DNA of 43,612 bases from Candidatus Aquabacterium excrementipullorum (GTDB lineage Bacteria; Pseudomonadota; Gammaproteobacteria; Burkholderiales; Burkholderiaceae_C). Positions 1 through 11,284 of the stretch are shown piece after piece (positions within the stretch are counted from its first letter, which is position 1; every line of letters starts with the position of its first letter). Under the pieces are notes generated by a model, which searched no databases, had not been told where the DNA came from, and saw nothing but the letters and a program-made list of their open reading frames with translations. The translations under genes and the position numbers were made by a program. Where the stretch lies: assembly GCA_019112875.1 (NCBI GenBank), contig DXIO01000111.1, positions 1 through 43,612 on the forward strand, read 5' to 3'.

Positions 1-147
1 GTCGTACTCGGCGTTTTCCGACAAGTCACCCTGTGCACGGGCCTCGGCGATGGCCTGAACCACGGCGGGGCGTTCCACATGCTTGAGGCGCTGCAGTTCT
101 TCCTTCAGCTTCTCGGCGCCGCGCTTGGTGATGGGAATGGTCGACAT
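1..147 (-). CDS. greA: Transcription elongation factor GreA, N-terminal part (cut by window edge)
   Basis: The minus-strand reading frame starts at ATG (147-145) and runs off the window. Its 49 visible residues, beginning [18 protein letters not shown] and containing [14 protein letters not shown], are the characteristic N-terminal coiled-coil of GreA; the acidic D/E residues after [10 protein letters not shown] lie at the coiled-coil tip that enters the RNA polymerase secondary channel. GreA stimulates cleavage of the 3' end of backtracked transcripts. It lies 135 bases downstream of carB on the same strand, the usual carA-carB-greA order of Burkholderiales. The C-terminal FKBP-like domain is outside the window. 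Confidence 0.93.
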   Translation of the reverse strand, partial: MSTIPITKRGAEKLKEELQRLKHVERPAVVQAIAEARAQGDLSENAEYD

Positions 148-282
148 AGGCTCGTCTCTTGAAATTGGATGGCTCAAAAGGAAACGGAGCCGCCGCCCTG
201 TGCCCACCGTGAGGTGAGTGCCGGGCGCGGCCCACGTCGTCTCAAGTGCCCAGGGCGTGAGCCCGGGGCGATGAGGTGCAGT

Positions 283-3558
<3,276 letters not shown>

Positions 3559-3578
3559 GTTGTGTCTCCTGCCGAGCC

Positions 3579-3642
3579 GCCTCAAAGGAGGCACGCGCCC
3601 CCTTGGGGGGCAGCGAAGCGGCAAAGCCGCAAGCTTGGGGGC
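3579..3642. repeat. Three-hairpin intergenic repeat between carA and carB
   Basis: Within 64 bases there are three back-to-back inverted repeats: GCCTC/GAGGC (3579-3583 and 3588-3592), CCCCC/GGGGG (3598-3602 and 3605-3609, TT loop) and GCGGC/GCCGC (3618-3622 and 3626-3630, AAA loop), ending in AAGCTTGGGGGC. It fills almost the whole carA-carB spacer, so it would be transcribed inside the operon mRNA. A related element, sharing the CCCCCTTGGGG core, lies at 12714-12755. Similar GC-rich intergenic elements are familiar in Comamonadaceae genomes; membership of a named family is inference. Confidence 0.6.
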
Positions 3643-3645
3643 TAA

Positions 3646-4818
3646 TCATTTGTTCTCCATCAATGCCACGAAGCGGTCGAACAGGTAGCTGATGTCATGC
3701 GGTCCGGGCGATGCTTCCGGGTGGCCCTGGAAGCAGAAGGCGGGTTTGTCGGTGCGGGCCAGGCCTTGCAGCGTGCCGTCGAACAGCGACACGTGCGTGG
3801 TGCGCAGGTTGGCGGGCAGCGTCTTGATGTCCACCGCGAAGCCGTGGTTCTGGCTGGTGATGCTCACGCGGCCGTTGTCCAGGTCCTTCACGGGGTGGTT
3901 GCCGCCGTGGTGGCCGAAAGGCATCTTGTAAGTCTTGGCGCCGGAGGCCAGGGCCATGATCTGGTGGCCCAGGCAGATGCCGAAGGTGGGGATGCCGGTC
4001 TCGATCAGCTCTTTCGCGGCGGCGATGGCGTAGTCGCAGGGCTCAGGGTCGCCAGGGCCGTTGGACAGGAAGATGCCGTCGGGCTTGTACTTGAGCACCT
4101 CGGCCGCGGGCGTCTTGGCCGGCACCAGGGTGACCTTGCAACCGCGCTGGGCCAGCATGCGCAGGATGTTGAGCTTGACGCCGAAGTCGTACGCCACCAC
4201 GTGGAAGCGCGGGTTGGTCAAGGTGCCGAAGCCGGGGCGGCCATCGAGCTGCTCGTTGGCCAGACGCCACTCGGATTGCGTCCACTCGATGGTGTCGCTG
4301 CGGCTGACCACCTGGGCCAGGTCCAGGCCGGCCATGCTGGGCGCGGCCTTGGCCTTGGCGAGGGCATCGGCAATCACGGCCTCGGTGATGGCCTGGCCGG
4401 CAGGCAGGCCGATGATCACGCCGTTCTGGGCACCCTTGGAGCGCAGCAGGCGGGTCAGTTGGCGGGTGTCGATGCCGGCGATGGCGACCGTGCCCTGCGA
4501 TTGCAGGTACTGCGACAGCGTCTGGTTCTGGCGGAAGTTGGAAGCGAGGATCGGCAGGTCTTTGATGATCAGACCAGCGGCATGGACTTTCGAGGCCTCG
4601 GTATCTTCAGCGTTGACACCGTAGTTGCCGATGTGCGGATACGTCAGGGTGACGATCTGCTGGCAGTAGCTCGGGTCGGTGAGGATTTCCTGATAGCCGG
4701 TCAGCGAGGTGTTGAAGACGACTTCGCCAACCGTGTGACCGGCGGCGCCGATCGAGACACCTTGAAAGACCGTGCCGTCTGCGAGGGCCAGAAGAGCTTG
4801 GGGCAGTACGGGCAGCAC
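3646..4818 (-). CDS. carA: Carbamoyl-phosphate synthase small subunit (glutaminase)
   Basis: CarA hydrolyses glutamine and channels ammonia to CarB. The 390-residue product has the CPSase small-chain N-terminal domain ([31 protein letters not shown]) and a C-terminal class I glutamine amidotransferase domain with the nucleophile elbow [14 protein letters not shown] and the later catalytic His-x-Glu in [13 protein letters not shown]. The start chosen is GTG at 4818: GGAGA sits 8 bases upstream, and [15 protein letters not shown] aligns with the usual CarA N-terminus. The in-frame extension to 5034 has no similarity to CarA and crosses the promoter region. It is the first gene of carA-carB. Confidence 0.96.
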   Translation of the reverse strand: MLPVLPQALLALADGTVFQGVSIGAAGHTVGEVVFNTSLTGYQEILTDPSYCQQIVTLTYPHIGNYGVNAEDTEASKVHAAGLIIKDLPILASNFRQNQTLSQYLQSQGTVAIAGIDTRQLTRLLRSKGAQNGVIIGLPAGQAITEAVIADALAKAKAAPSMAGLDLAQVVSRSDTIEWTQSEWRLANEQLDGRPGFGTLTNPRFHVVAYDFGVKLNILRMLAQRGCKVTLVPAKTPAAEVLKYKPDGIFLSNGPGDPEPCDYAIAAAKELIETGIPTFGICLGHQIMALASGAKTYKMPFGHHGGNHPVKDLDNGRVSITSQNHGFAVDIKTLPANLRTTHVSLFDGTLQGLARTDKPAFCFQGHPEASPGPHDISYLFDRFVALMENK

Positions 4819-5016
4819 GGGGTTTTTCTCCGTTGTTGTGCGCGCCCAGCTCAGCCCTTCCCCTTCCGCTCGCGAACAACGCTTCACCCTCGGGACCGAT
4901 GTCGCGCACTTTGAAGAAAGTGGCTGTCGGCGGGGTGCGCGCAATGCAGCGCTCAGGTCAAGTCCGGTGGAGGAAACGAGTCGGGTTTCGCTAGGCGGGG
5001 ATGGTTGCGGGTAAAC

Positions 5017-5041
5017 CTGTAGAGTATAACCCATCCTGGGT
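5017..5041. promoter_or_regulatory. Divergent carA / bfr promoter region with inverted repeat
   Basis: The 276-base gap between the carA and bfr starts has overlapping -10-like elements on both strands: TATAAC (5025-5030, plus, towards bfr) and TATACT (complement of 5023-5028, minus, towards carA). Beside them lies a perfect inverted repeat ACCCA-TCC-TGGGT (5029-5041), a possible operator. The -35 elements are weak on both strands (GGTTGC about 16 bases upstream of the plus -10). This is read from sequence pattern alone; the rest of the gap shows no gene. Confidence 0.35.
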
Positions 5042-5094
5042 GTTCATGCCTGTACCGAGCACCCGAGCGTCCACTCCAACCAGAAGGAAGTCCC

Positions 5095-5571
5095 ATGAAA
5101 GGCGACCCCAAAGTCATCGAGCACCTCAATGCTCAACTCAAAAACGAACTGACGGCCACGAACCAGTACTTCCTGCACTACCGCATGCTGAAGCACTGGG
5201 GTTTCGACAAGCTGGCCAAGAAGGAATACGAAGAATCGATCGGCGAAATGAAGCACGCCGACAAGCTGATGGCGCGCATCTTCATGCTCGACGGCCTGCC
5301 CAACCTGCAAGATCTGGGCAAGCTGCTGATCGGTGAAGACGTGCCCGAGTTGCTGTCGTGCGACCTGAAGCTCGAAAGCGGCGCCCAAGGCACCATCAAG
5401 GACGGCATCGCCTACTGCGAATCCGTGCGTGACTACGTCTCGCGCGATCTGCTGCAGGCCATCCTGGATGACACAGAAGAGCACATCGATTTTCTGGAAA
5501 CCCAGTTGGACCTGATCGACCAGGTCGGATTGCAGAATTACCTGCAATCGCAGATGGGCGAGCTGGCGTAA
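5095..5571 (+). CDS. bfr: Bacterioferritin (heme-binding, altered ferroxidase site)
   Basis: Bacterioferritin subunits form a 24-mer cage that stores iron, with heme at subunit interfaces. The product is 158 residues and aligns without gaps to E. coli Bfr. E18, Y25, E51, H54, E94 and H130 of the di-iron ferroxidase centre are present and M52 (the heme ligand) is present, but the position of E127 is threonine: the second ExxH motif reads T127-E-E-H130. In several bacteria Bfr is a heteropolymer of a heme-binding subunit with impaired ferroxidase residues and a ferroxidase-competent partner; this gene looks like the former, which is inference. The ATG follows AAGGAAG. bfd lies 136 bases downstream. 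Confidence 0.95.
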   Translation: MKGDPKVIEHLNAQLKNELTATNQYFLHYRMLKHWGFDKLAKKEYEESIGEMKHADKLMARIFMLDGLPNLQDLGKLLIGEDVPELLSCDLKLESGAQGTIKDGIAYCESVRDYVSRDLLQAILDDTEEHIDFLETQLDLIDQVGLQNYLQSQMGELA

Positions 5572-5585
5572 CACGCCGGCCGCAA

Positions 5586-5613
5586 GCGCGTCACGCCCAA
5601 TGTGACCGCTTTT
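5586..5613 (+). terminator. Candidate terminator after bfr
   Basis: GTCAC (5590-5594) pairs with GTGAC (5602-5606), extended imperfectly by flanking GCG/CGC, and is followed by TTTT (5610-5613). Short stem, so moderate support only. Confidence 0.4.
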
Positions 5614-5648
5614 GCCCCCTCACGACGAAGGGGCACCCGAAGAGGGGG
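5613..5648. repeat. Inverted repeats with two alternative pairings between bfr and bfd
   Basis: CCCCCTC (5615-5621) can pair with GAGGGGG (5642-5648), or TGCCCC (5613-5618) can pair with GGGGCA (5630-5635). The two pairings share the left arm and are mutually exclusive. The element resembles, loosely, the C-run/G-run hairpins at 3579-3642 and 12714-12755. It may be a diverged copy of the same repeat or a local regulatory structure. Confidence 0.35.
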
Positions 5649-5654
5649 TTGCTT

Positions 5655-5673
5655 GCGAATCATTCACATTTAG
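5655..5673 (+). promoter_or_regulatory. Possible Fur box upstream of bfd
   Basis: GCGAATCATTCACATTTAG matches the 19-base Fur consensus at about 10 positions, and its core AATCATTCACATTT is close to the AATGATTCTCATTT form seen at many proteobacterial Fur sites. It lies 35 bases before the bfd start, where Fur-Fe repression would be expected because Bfd releases iron from bacterioferritin under starvation. Pattern match only. Confidence 0.4.
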
Positions 5674-5707
5674 AATGTCGCTACGTTCCCTGCTTCAACT
5701 TCCACCC

Positions 5708-5923
5708 ATGATCGTTTGCGTCTGCCACAAGGTCTCCGACCGTGACATCAAGCGCCAAGTGCGTGACGGGTGCTCCTCGTTCGAAGCATTGCAGTTCGAG
5801 ACCGGGGTTTCCACCTGCTGCGGCTGCTGCGAAACCTGCGCCCGCGAGGTGTTCCAGCAGGCGCAAGGCGCCACTGTCATCGAGCGTCCCGTCGTGATGA
5901 TGGCGTCGCTGGCTGCGGCCTGA
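5708..5923 (+). CDS. bfd: Bacterioferritin-associated ferredoxin
   Basis: Bfd is a small [2Fe-2S] ferredoxin that docks on bacterioferritin and passes electrons through its heme to release stored iron. The 71-residue product has MIVCVCHKVSDRDI with C4 and C6, then C38 and C41 in TGVSTCCGCCETC, the usual CxC...CxxC ligand pattern. Additional cysteines C22, C37, C40 and C44 are present. No good Shine-Dalgarno precedes ATG 5708; an in-frame ATG at 5674 would add 11 residues that fall outside the family, so 5708 is preferred. The gene follows bfr on the same strand, separated by a possible terminator and Fur box. Confidence 0.93.
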   Translation: MIVCVCHKVSDRDIKRQVRDGCSSFEALQFETGVSTCCGCCETCAREVFQQAQGATVIERPVVMMASLAAA

Positions 5924-6087
5924 GCAGCGCCCTTTCATCAGCCGAAGCGGCGCCCTCGGCGCCCGTTGATTCCGCACGAATTGGCGCGTTTTGCGCCCCC
6001 AGTTCCGGCTCAAGTCGCCCTGCGTTCTGTCGAAAGTTCTCACAGGTCTCGCGCGTCCGCGAGATGTGGTGCCTGACGGGGAGCGAC

Positions 6088-6633
6088 ATGGCCTCTTTCT
6101 TCTTTCTGGATGATCATCCTTCGCGCGCTGGCCGTAAGGCAGGTGCCGCAGGCTCGGCCGCCCTGGCCCGTCAAGCACTGGCGAATGCCGCTGCTGTCCG
6201 CCAGGAGGCCCCCGCCCCGGAATGGGCGCCCTCCTCCAGCTTCCGCAAGGAAGTCCGCCCCCCTGCCCTGTTCGCCCGCTCCCAGCCCCAATGGCGCCGC
6301 TGGGTGGCCACCGCCTGGCACTGGTTGTGGGACGACCAGGATCTGGAAGACCATCCCCGCGTGCTGCAGGGCCTGAACCAGGTCAAGACCGAGTTCATGT
6401 CGGTGGTGTGGGACCTGCAGTCCTACACAGCCACCCGCGCCCGCGAATCGATCTCTCAAGCCCGTTCCCTGCGCGAGTTGTGGCACCTGCGCGCGGACGT
6501 GTTCCGCGTGATCGCCGTGCACCGCGGCCAGGCCGAGGCCTATCGCCGCCTGGAAAGCTTGAACCGCCACTTCCCCGTGCGCATCACGACCGCTTGCGAT
6601 CAGGCCCCGGTAGGCAAGGTCGCCCCCTGGTAA
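6088..6633 (+). CDS. Hypothetical protein, 181 residues
   Basis: Not recognised as a named family. The start is ATG 6088, with GGGGAG 5 bases upstream; the frame stays open back to 5770 through bfd but the upstream part is low-complexity shadow. The protein begins MASFFFLDDHPSRAG, has an Ala/Pro-rich stretch to about residue 70, then a more ordered region rich in Trp and charged residues (WRRWVATAWHWLWDDQDLED, around residues 72-90) and a helical C-terminal half containing SLRELWHLRADVFRVIAVHRGQ. No signal peptide, membrane span or cofactor motif is evident. Codon use resembles its neighbours, so it is likely a real cytoplasmic protein. The 164-base gap after bfd contains no other gene. Confidence 0.75.
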   Translation: MASFFFLDDHPSRAGRKAGAAGSAALARQALANAAAVRQEAPAPEWAPSSSFRKEVRPPALFARSQPQWRRWVATAWHWLWDDQDLEDHPRVLQGLNQVKTEFMSVVWDLQSYTATRARESISQARSLRELWHLRADVFRVIAVHRGQAEAYRRLESLNRHFPVRITTACDQAPVGKVAPW

Positions 6634-6763
6634 ACGGACAAGAGCCCGGCGAGGCGTACCGCGCCGGTCACATCCGGCCACATTGTTCCCAGATGTGCTG
6701 TATCTGAGCCCGCGTTGAGGCCGCCAGACCGTTGCACAATGGTGTCTGTTACGCAGCAGACCC

Positions 6764-7771
6764 ATGAACATCATCATTCTGGACGACTACCAGGACGCTG
6801 TGCGCAAACTCAAGTGCGCCAGCAAGCTCGATGGCCTCAACGCCAAGGTCTATACCAACACCGTCAAGGGCACAGGGCAACTGTCCGTGAGGCTCCGCGA
6901 TGCCGAGGCGCTGGTGCTGATCCGCGAACGCACGCATTTCCCCAAGGGCCTGATCGAGAAGCTGCCCAAGCTGCGGCTGATCTGCCAGACGGGCCGCGTC
7001 GGCAACCACATCGACATCGAGGCCTGCACCCGCCAGGGCATCGCCGTGGCCGAGGGTGTCGGCTCCCCCATCGCGCCGGCCGAGCTGACCTGGGCCTTGG
7101 TGATGGCCGCGATGCGCCGCTTGCCCCAGTACATCGGCAACCTCAAGCACGGGGCCTGGCAGCAGTCTGGCCTGAAATCAGCCTCGATGCCCACCAACTT
7201 CAGCCTGGGCATGCAGCTCAAGGGCAAGACGCTGGGCATCTGGGGCTACGGCAGCGTCGGCCAGATCGTGGCCGGTTATGGCAAGGCCTTCGGCATGCAC
7301 GTGACGGTGTGGGGCAGCGAGGAATCGCGCCAGAAGGCGCAGGCCGATGGCTGCATCCCCGCGCCCAGTCGCGAGGCTTTCTTCGAGGCCTGCGACGTGC
7401 TCAGCCTGCACCTGCGCCTGAGCGACGAGACGCGCGGCATGATCAAGCTCGACGACCTGACCCGCATGAAGCCCACGGCCCTGGTGGTCAATACCTCACG
7501 CGCCGAGCTGCTGGAAGACAACGCGCTGGTGACGGCGCTCAACCGTGGTCGCCCAGGCATGGCCGCGGTGGATGTGTTCGAGAGCGAACCCATCCTGCAG
7601 GGCCACCCCCTGCTTCGCCTGGAAAACGCCGTGTGCACGCCGCACATCGGTTTCGTCGAACATGACAGCTATGAGCAGTACTTCAGCGTGGCCTTCGACA
7701 ACCTTCTGAACTTCATCGCCGGCAACCCCAGCAACATCGTCAACCCCGAGGCCTTGCGCGTTCAGCATTGA
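6764..7771 (+). CDS. D-2-hydroxyacid dehydrogenase family protein
   Basis: NAD(P)-dependent oxidoreductase of the D-isomer 2-hydroxyacid dehydrogenase family (the SerA/formate dehydrogenase fold). In the 335-residue product the Rossmann motif GYGSVG is at 161-166, and the catalytic triad is visible as R246 (NTSRAELL), E275 (VFESEP) and H294 (TPHIGF). There is no ACT regulatory domain, so it is not a classical biosynthetic SerA; the substrate cannot be told from sequence. The MFS transporter gene starts 12 bases after the stop, so the two are probably co-transcribed. The 130-base gap before it has no gene and no convincing promoter. Confidence 0.9.
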   Translation: MNIIILDDYQDAVRKLKCASKLDGLNAKVYTNTVKGTGQLSVRLRDAEALVLIRERTHFPKGLIEKLPKLRLICQTGRVGNHIDIEACTRQGIAVAEGVGSPIAPAELTWALVMAAMRRLPQYIGNLKHGAWQQSGLKSASMPTNFSLGMQLKGKTLGIWGYGSVGQIVAGYGKAFGMHVTVWGSEESRQKAQADGCIPAPSREAFFEACDVLSLHLRLSDETRGMIKLDDLTRMKPTALVVNTSRAELLEDNALVTALNRGRPGMAAVDVFESEPILQGHPLLRLENAVCTPHIGFVEHDSYEQYFSVAFDNLLNFIAGNPSNIVNPEALRVQH

Positions 7772-7783
7772 GCGCCCTGGGCC

Positions 7784-8986
7784 ATGGAAGCTGAACGTTC
7801 GCTGCCCCGGCAGCAGATGAGGGCAGCGCAATGGGCGCTGCTGCTGGGCAATTTCGTCATCGGTTGCGGCGTGATGGTCGTGGGCGGCACGCTCAACGAC
7901 CTCACGCGCTCTCTGCACATCTCCGTGACGGATGGTGGGCACCTGATTGCCATCGCGGCAGTGATGATGGGCGTGGGCGCGCCGGTGCTGGCCACCGTTG
8001 TGTCCGGCATCGACCGGCGCAAGCTGCTGACGCTGGCGATGCTCTGGTACGCCCTGGGCCATGCGCTGTGCGCGCTGGCGCCCAGCTATGAATGGCTATG
8101 GCCGGTGCGCGCCCTGACGGTGCTGTCGGCGGCGGTGTTCACGCCGCAGGCGGCCGCGGCCATGGGCTTCATGAGCACGCCGGCGCACCGCGGGCGCGCC
8201 ATCACCTTCGTGTTCATGGGGTGGTCGGTGGCTTCGGTGGCGGGCATGCCGATGGCGGCCTGGGTGGGCGAACGCCTGGGCTGGCGCGTCGCCATGGGCA
8301 TGGTGGCCGTGGGCGCGTTGCTGGCGGCCGCCCTGGTGCATCGGAGCATGCCCAAGGGCATCCGCCCGCCAGCACTGTCATGGCGGACCTGGCGCAAGGT
8401 GCTGCAGTCGCCCTTGCTGATGGCGGTGGTGCTGGTGACGGCTTTTCAGAGTGCGGGCCAGTTCACGGTGCTGGCCTACGCCGCGCCCTACTTCAAGAAC
8501 GTGTTCGGCGCGAACCCGGAACAAATCAGTCTGATGTTCGCCTACTTCGGCAGCCTGGCGCTGTCGGGCAACCTGCTGCTCAACCGGGTGGTGGATGGTT
8601 TTGGCGCGGCACGGGCGGTGACGCTCACGCTCAGCCTGATGGTGATCAGCCTGCTGATCTGGCCCCTGGCCACCACGCTGCCCACGCTGGCGCTGGTGTT
8701 CCTGCCCTGGGCCTTGAGCGGCTTCGCGACTAACTCAGGGCAGCAGGCCCGGCTGGGTGGGCTGTCGCCACGGCTGGCCCCTGCCCTGATGGCCTTGAAC
8801 ACCTCAGCGATCTACATGGGCCATGCCGTGGGCGCCTCCGGTGGCGGCTGGGTGCTGGAGCATGCAGGCGGCTATGCCAACCTGCACTGGCTGGGGCTGG
8901 TGTGGATGCTGGTGGCCTGGGGACTGAGCCGGTGGGCCCAGCGGGAGCAGACGCGGCGTGATGCCCGAGGTGTGGCGGCCGATTGA
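7784..8986 (+). CDS. MFS transporter (DHA1/AraJ-like)
   Basis: The 400-residue product has about 12 hydrophobic segments in two halves and an MFS-type loop after TM2 (SGIDRRKLLTLAM, near residues 65-78, a shortened GxxxDRxGRR motif). The N-terminus is a short cytoplasmic stretch of about 15 residues before the first span. It resembles the DHA1 family of proton antiporters with broad roles in export of drugs, sugars or acids. Proximity (12 bases) to the hydroxyacid dehydrogenase suggests a shared substrate or efflux of a product, which is inference. Its 3' end faces rlmB 37 bases away. Confidence 0.88.
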   Translation: MEAERSLPRQQMRAAQWALLLGNFVIGCGVMVVGGTLNDLTRSLHISVTDGGHLIAIAAVMMGVGAPVLATVVSGIDRRKLLTLAMLWYALGHALCALAPSYEWLWPVRALTVLSAAVFTPQAAAAMGFMSTPAHRGRAITFVFMGWSVASVAGMPMAAWVGERLGWRVAMGMVAVGALLAAALVHRSMPKGIRPPALSWRTWRKVLQSPLLMAVVLVTAFQSAGQFTVLAYAAPYFKNVFGANPEQISLMFAYFGSLALSGNLLLNRVVDGFGAARAVTLTLSLMVISLLIWPLATTLPTLALVFLPWALSGFATNSGQQARLGGLSPRLAPALMALNTSAIYMGHAVGASGGGWVLEHAGGYANLHWLGLVWMLVAWGLSRWAQREQTRRDARGVAAD

Positions 8987-9023
8987 CCGCCCGGCAGCCC
9001 CGTTGGTCACGGGTGCTTCGTGG

Positions 9024-9761
9024 TCAGAAGCCGCGTTGGCGGCGTGCTTCGTACAGGCCCACGGCGCTGGCCACGGAGACATTCAGGCTCTCGACCGCGC
9101 CCATCATGGGGATGCTGACCAGTTCATCGCAGTGCTTGCGCGTGAGTTGGCGCATGCCGCTGCCTTCGGCACCGAGCACCAGGGCCGCGGGCCGCTTGAA
9201 ATCCGCCTGGTAAAGGCTGCCTGGTGCGTCGTCGGAGGTGCCGATGATCCAGATGTCGCGCTCTTTGAGCTCATTGAGCGTGCGCGCCAGGTTCGTCACC
9301 ATGAAGTACGGCACCGTCTCGGCCGCGCCGCTGGCGACCTTGGCCACGGTGGCGTTCACGCCGACGGCATGGTCCTTCGGCGCGATCACGGCATGGGCGC
9401 CGGCGCCATCGGCCACGCGCAGGCACGCGCCCAGGTTGTGCGGATCGGTGACGCCATCGAGCACCAGCAGCAGCGGCGGTTGGTCGCCCAGGTCATCGAG
9501 CAGGTCGTCGATGGAGCGCGCTTGGCTGAGGGCCTCCACGCGGGCGGCCACGCCTTGGTGGCGATGGGTGCCGCAGAGTTTTTGCAGGCGGTCGTCGTCG
9601 ACCTCGATGACTTCCAGGCCGGCCTCCTCGGCCTTGGCGAGGAACTGGCGCATGCGCTGGTCGCGCCGCGTGGCGTCCACGTACAGCTCGCGGATGGACT
9701 TGGGGGCGACCTTCAGGCGCACGGAGACGGCGTGGAAGCCGAACAGCAGTTTCAGACTCAT
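9024..9761 (-). CDS. rlmB: 23S rRNA (guanosine-2'-O-)-methyltransferase RlmB
   Basis: SpoU-class SPOUT methyltransferase that modifies G2251 of 23S rRNA in E. coli. The 245-residue product has the N-terminal substrate-binding domain ([12 protein letters not shown]..., about 1-75) and the catalytic knot with motif 1 [15 protein letters not shown], motif 2 [10 protein letters not shown] and motif 3 [26 protein letters not shown] 9761 is preferred to the longer frame (to 9830) because the family N-terminus is FGFHAV-like and the extension overlaps the preceding gene. It is the last gene of the mgtC-rlmB pair. Confidence 0.95.
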   Translation of the reverse strand: MSLKLLFGFHAVSVRLKVAPKSIRELYVDATRRDQRMRQFLAKAEEAGLEVIEVDDDRLQKLCGTHRHQGVAARVEALSQARSIDDLLDDLGDQPPLLLVLDGVTDPHNLGACLRVADGAGAHAVIAPKDHAVGVNATVAKVASGAAETVPYFMVTNLARTLNELKERDIWIIGTSDDAPGSLYQADFKRPAALVLGAEGSGMRQLTRKHCDELVSIPMMGAVESLNVSVASAVGLYEARRQRGF

Positions 9762-9798
9762 GGGGCGGCATCCTACACGGGGTGGCCTGGGCCACGGT

Positions 9799-10491
9799 TC
9801 AGTCGCCGGTGGGCGAGATGCGGAATTCAAGCACGTCCGGGCGGCCGAGCAGGGTTTCGGCCAGGCGGCGCAGGTTGTCGGCCTTCATGGTGCGCAGCAT
9901 CATGCGGTACTCGAAAGCGCTGTCGTCGGCATCCAGCCGGTAGGCCATGTTCGCCATGGTGAAACCGTGCTCGACCAGCAAGGCGCGCAGCGCGGGTTCG
10001 GCCAGCACGGCATCGCGCCGGAAGCGGATCACCAACTGGGCGAAGCGGCTGGTCGGCATCCGCAATTCGATGCGACGGAACAGGCCCAGCACGCCCAGTG
10101 TGAGCAAGGTGGCCAGCCCGGCTGCGAAATACAGCCCGATGCCGATGAGCACGCCGATGGCCGCCGTGATCCAGATGGAGGCGGCCGTGGTGAGCCCCCG
10201 GACGGACAAGCCTTCCTTGAAGATCACGCCGGCGCCCAGGAAGCCGATACCGGTCATGATGCCCTGGGCCATGCGGGTGGGGTCGATGCGCACGACGTCG
10301 CCCGCGCCGGCCGGGAACCACTGGTGCTGGTAGAGCGACACCAGCATCAGCAGGCTGGAGGCCATGCAGACCAGCGTGTGGGTGCGAAAACCCGCCGGGC
10401 GACCGTGGAAGCTGCGCTCCAGCCCGATCAGCCCGCCGGCCAGGACGGCGGCGAGCAGGTGCAGCAGTTGGTCGATGAAGAGCCGCTCCAT
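9799..10491 (-). CDS. MgtC/SapB family membrane protein
   Basis: MgtC-family inner-membrane protein of 230 residues. Several hydrophobic segments occupy about residues 8-145, with [25 protein letters not shown] (residues 19-43) and [15 protein letters not shown] as the family's conserved signatures; a cytoplasmic C-terminal domain of about 85 residues (RMPTSRFAQ onward) is ACT-like in well-studied members. In pathogens MgtC aids survival in low magnesium and inhibits the F-type ATP synthase; in environmental bacteria the role is usually unknown. No Mg-responsive leader was recognised. rlmB starts 37 bases downstream. Confidence 0.9.
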   Translation of the reverse strand: MERLFIDQLLHLLAAVLAGGLIGLERSFHGRPAGFRTHTLVCMASSLLMLVSLYQHQWFPAGAGDVVRIDPTRMAQGIMTGIGFLGAGVIFKEGLSVRGLTTAASIWITAAIGVLIGIGLYFAAGLATLLTLGVLGLFRRIELRMPTSRFAQLVIRFRRDAVLAEPALRALLVEHGFTMANMAYRLDADDSAFEYRMMLRTMKADNLRRLAETLLGRPDVLEFRISPTGD

Positions 10492-10545
10492 GCCTCCAGC
10501 TTAGCCGAAGGGCGGGACGGCTGCTGTGCTTTTTACCGCGGCATC

Positions 10546-11268
10546 TCAGTTGATCGCCGTCACGATCTCGCTGAGGCGCCCTGCTTCGATGCGCACGGCG
10601 CGCTCGCAGCGCTTGGCCAGGGTCATGTCATGGGTCACGAGCACCAGGGCCGTGCCGGCCTCGCGGTTGAGTTCGAACATCAGGTCGATGATGGACTGGC
10701 CGGTGGCGTGGTCCAGGCTGCCGGTGGGTTCGTCCGCCATCAGGATGTCGGGCTTCATCACGAAGGCACGGGCCAGCGCGACCCGCTGCTGCTCGCCGCC
10801 GGACAGCAGCGTCGGCTTGTGGCTCAAGCGTTGCGACAGGCCCACGCGCGTCAGCATGTCGGTGGCCTTCTGGCGCGCCTGGCCGTCACCACGCAGCTCC
10901 AGCGGCAGCATCACGTTCTCCAGGGCCGTGAGGTGGCCGATGAGCTGGAAGTTCTGGAACACGAAGCCGACGTGGGCCGCACGGTGGGCGGCGCGCTGAT
11001 CCTCGTTCATGGAGAAGAGGTTGTGGCCGGACAGTAGCACGGCGCCATGCGAGGGCGTGTCCAGCCCGGCCAGCAGCGAGAGCAAGGTACTCTTGCCCGA
11101 GCCAGATGCCCCCACCACGGCCAAGGACTGGCCCGCTGGCAGCTCGAAGTCCACCTCCTGCAAAATGGTCAGGGCGCCGCTGCTGTCCTGCACGGTTTTG
11201 CCCAGGCCCTGAACTTTCAGGATGGGCGCGGCCTCTGTCGAGGCGTTGTTGTCTAGAACCACGGTCAT
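10546..11268 (-). CDS. ABC transporter ATPase, YbbA/LolD type
   Basis: The 240-residue ATPase has Walker A GASGSGKST (53-61), signature LSGGEQQRVALARA, Walker B ILMADEPTGSLD and an H-loop (LVTHDM), the pattern of the MacB/LolD/YbbA group. ATG 11268 is chosen because the upstream extension (to 11655) covers the divergent esterase. In E. coli ybbA is divergent from tesA and followed by the permease gene ybbP; the divergent esterase is conserved here but the next genes are mgtC-like and rlmB, and no permease lies in this window. YbbA is the likeliest assignment; LolD is less likely because lolC is absent. Confidence 0.85.
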   Translation of the reverse strand: MTVVLDNNASTEAAPILKVQGLGKTVQDSSGALTILQEVDFELPAGQSLAVVGASGSGKSTLLSLLAGLDTPSHGAVLLSGHNLFSMNEDQRAAHRAAHVGFVFQNFQLIGHLTALENVMLPLELRGDGQARQKATDMLTRVGLSQRLSHKPTLLSGGEQQRVALARAFVMKPDILMADEPTGSLDHATGQSIIDLMFELNREAGTALVLVTHDMTLAKRCERAVRIEAGRLSEIVTAIN

Positions 11269-11284
11269 GCCGATGAACAGTTGG

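Noticed and set aside
3646..5034. Long N-terminal extension of carA to 5034
   Set aside because: The extension is not CarA-like, and it covers a promoter-like region; GTG 4818 with GGAGA fits the family start.
6669..6697. CACATC/GATGTG inverted repeat ahead of the hydroxyacid dehydrogenase
   Set aside because: Short arms with a 17-base loop; expected by chance in a gap of this size.
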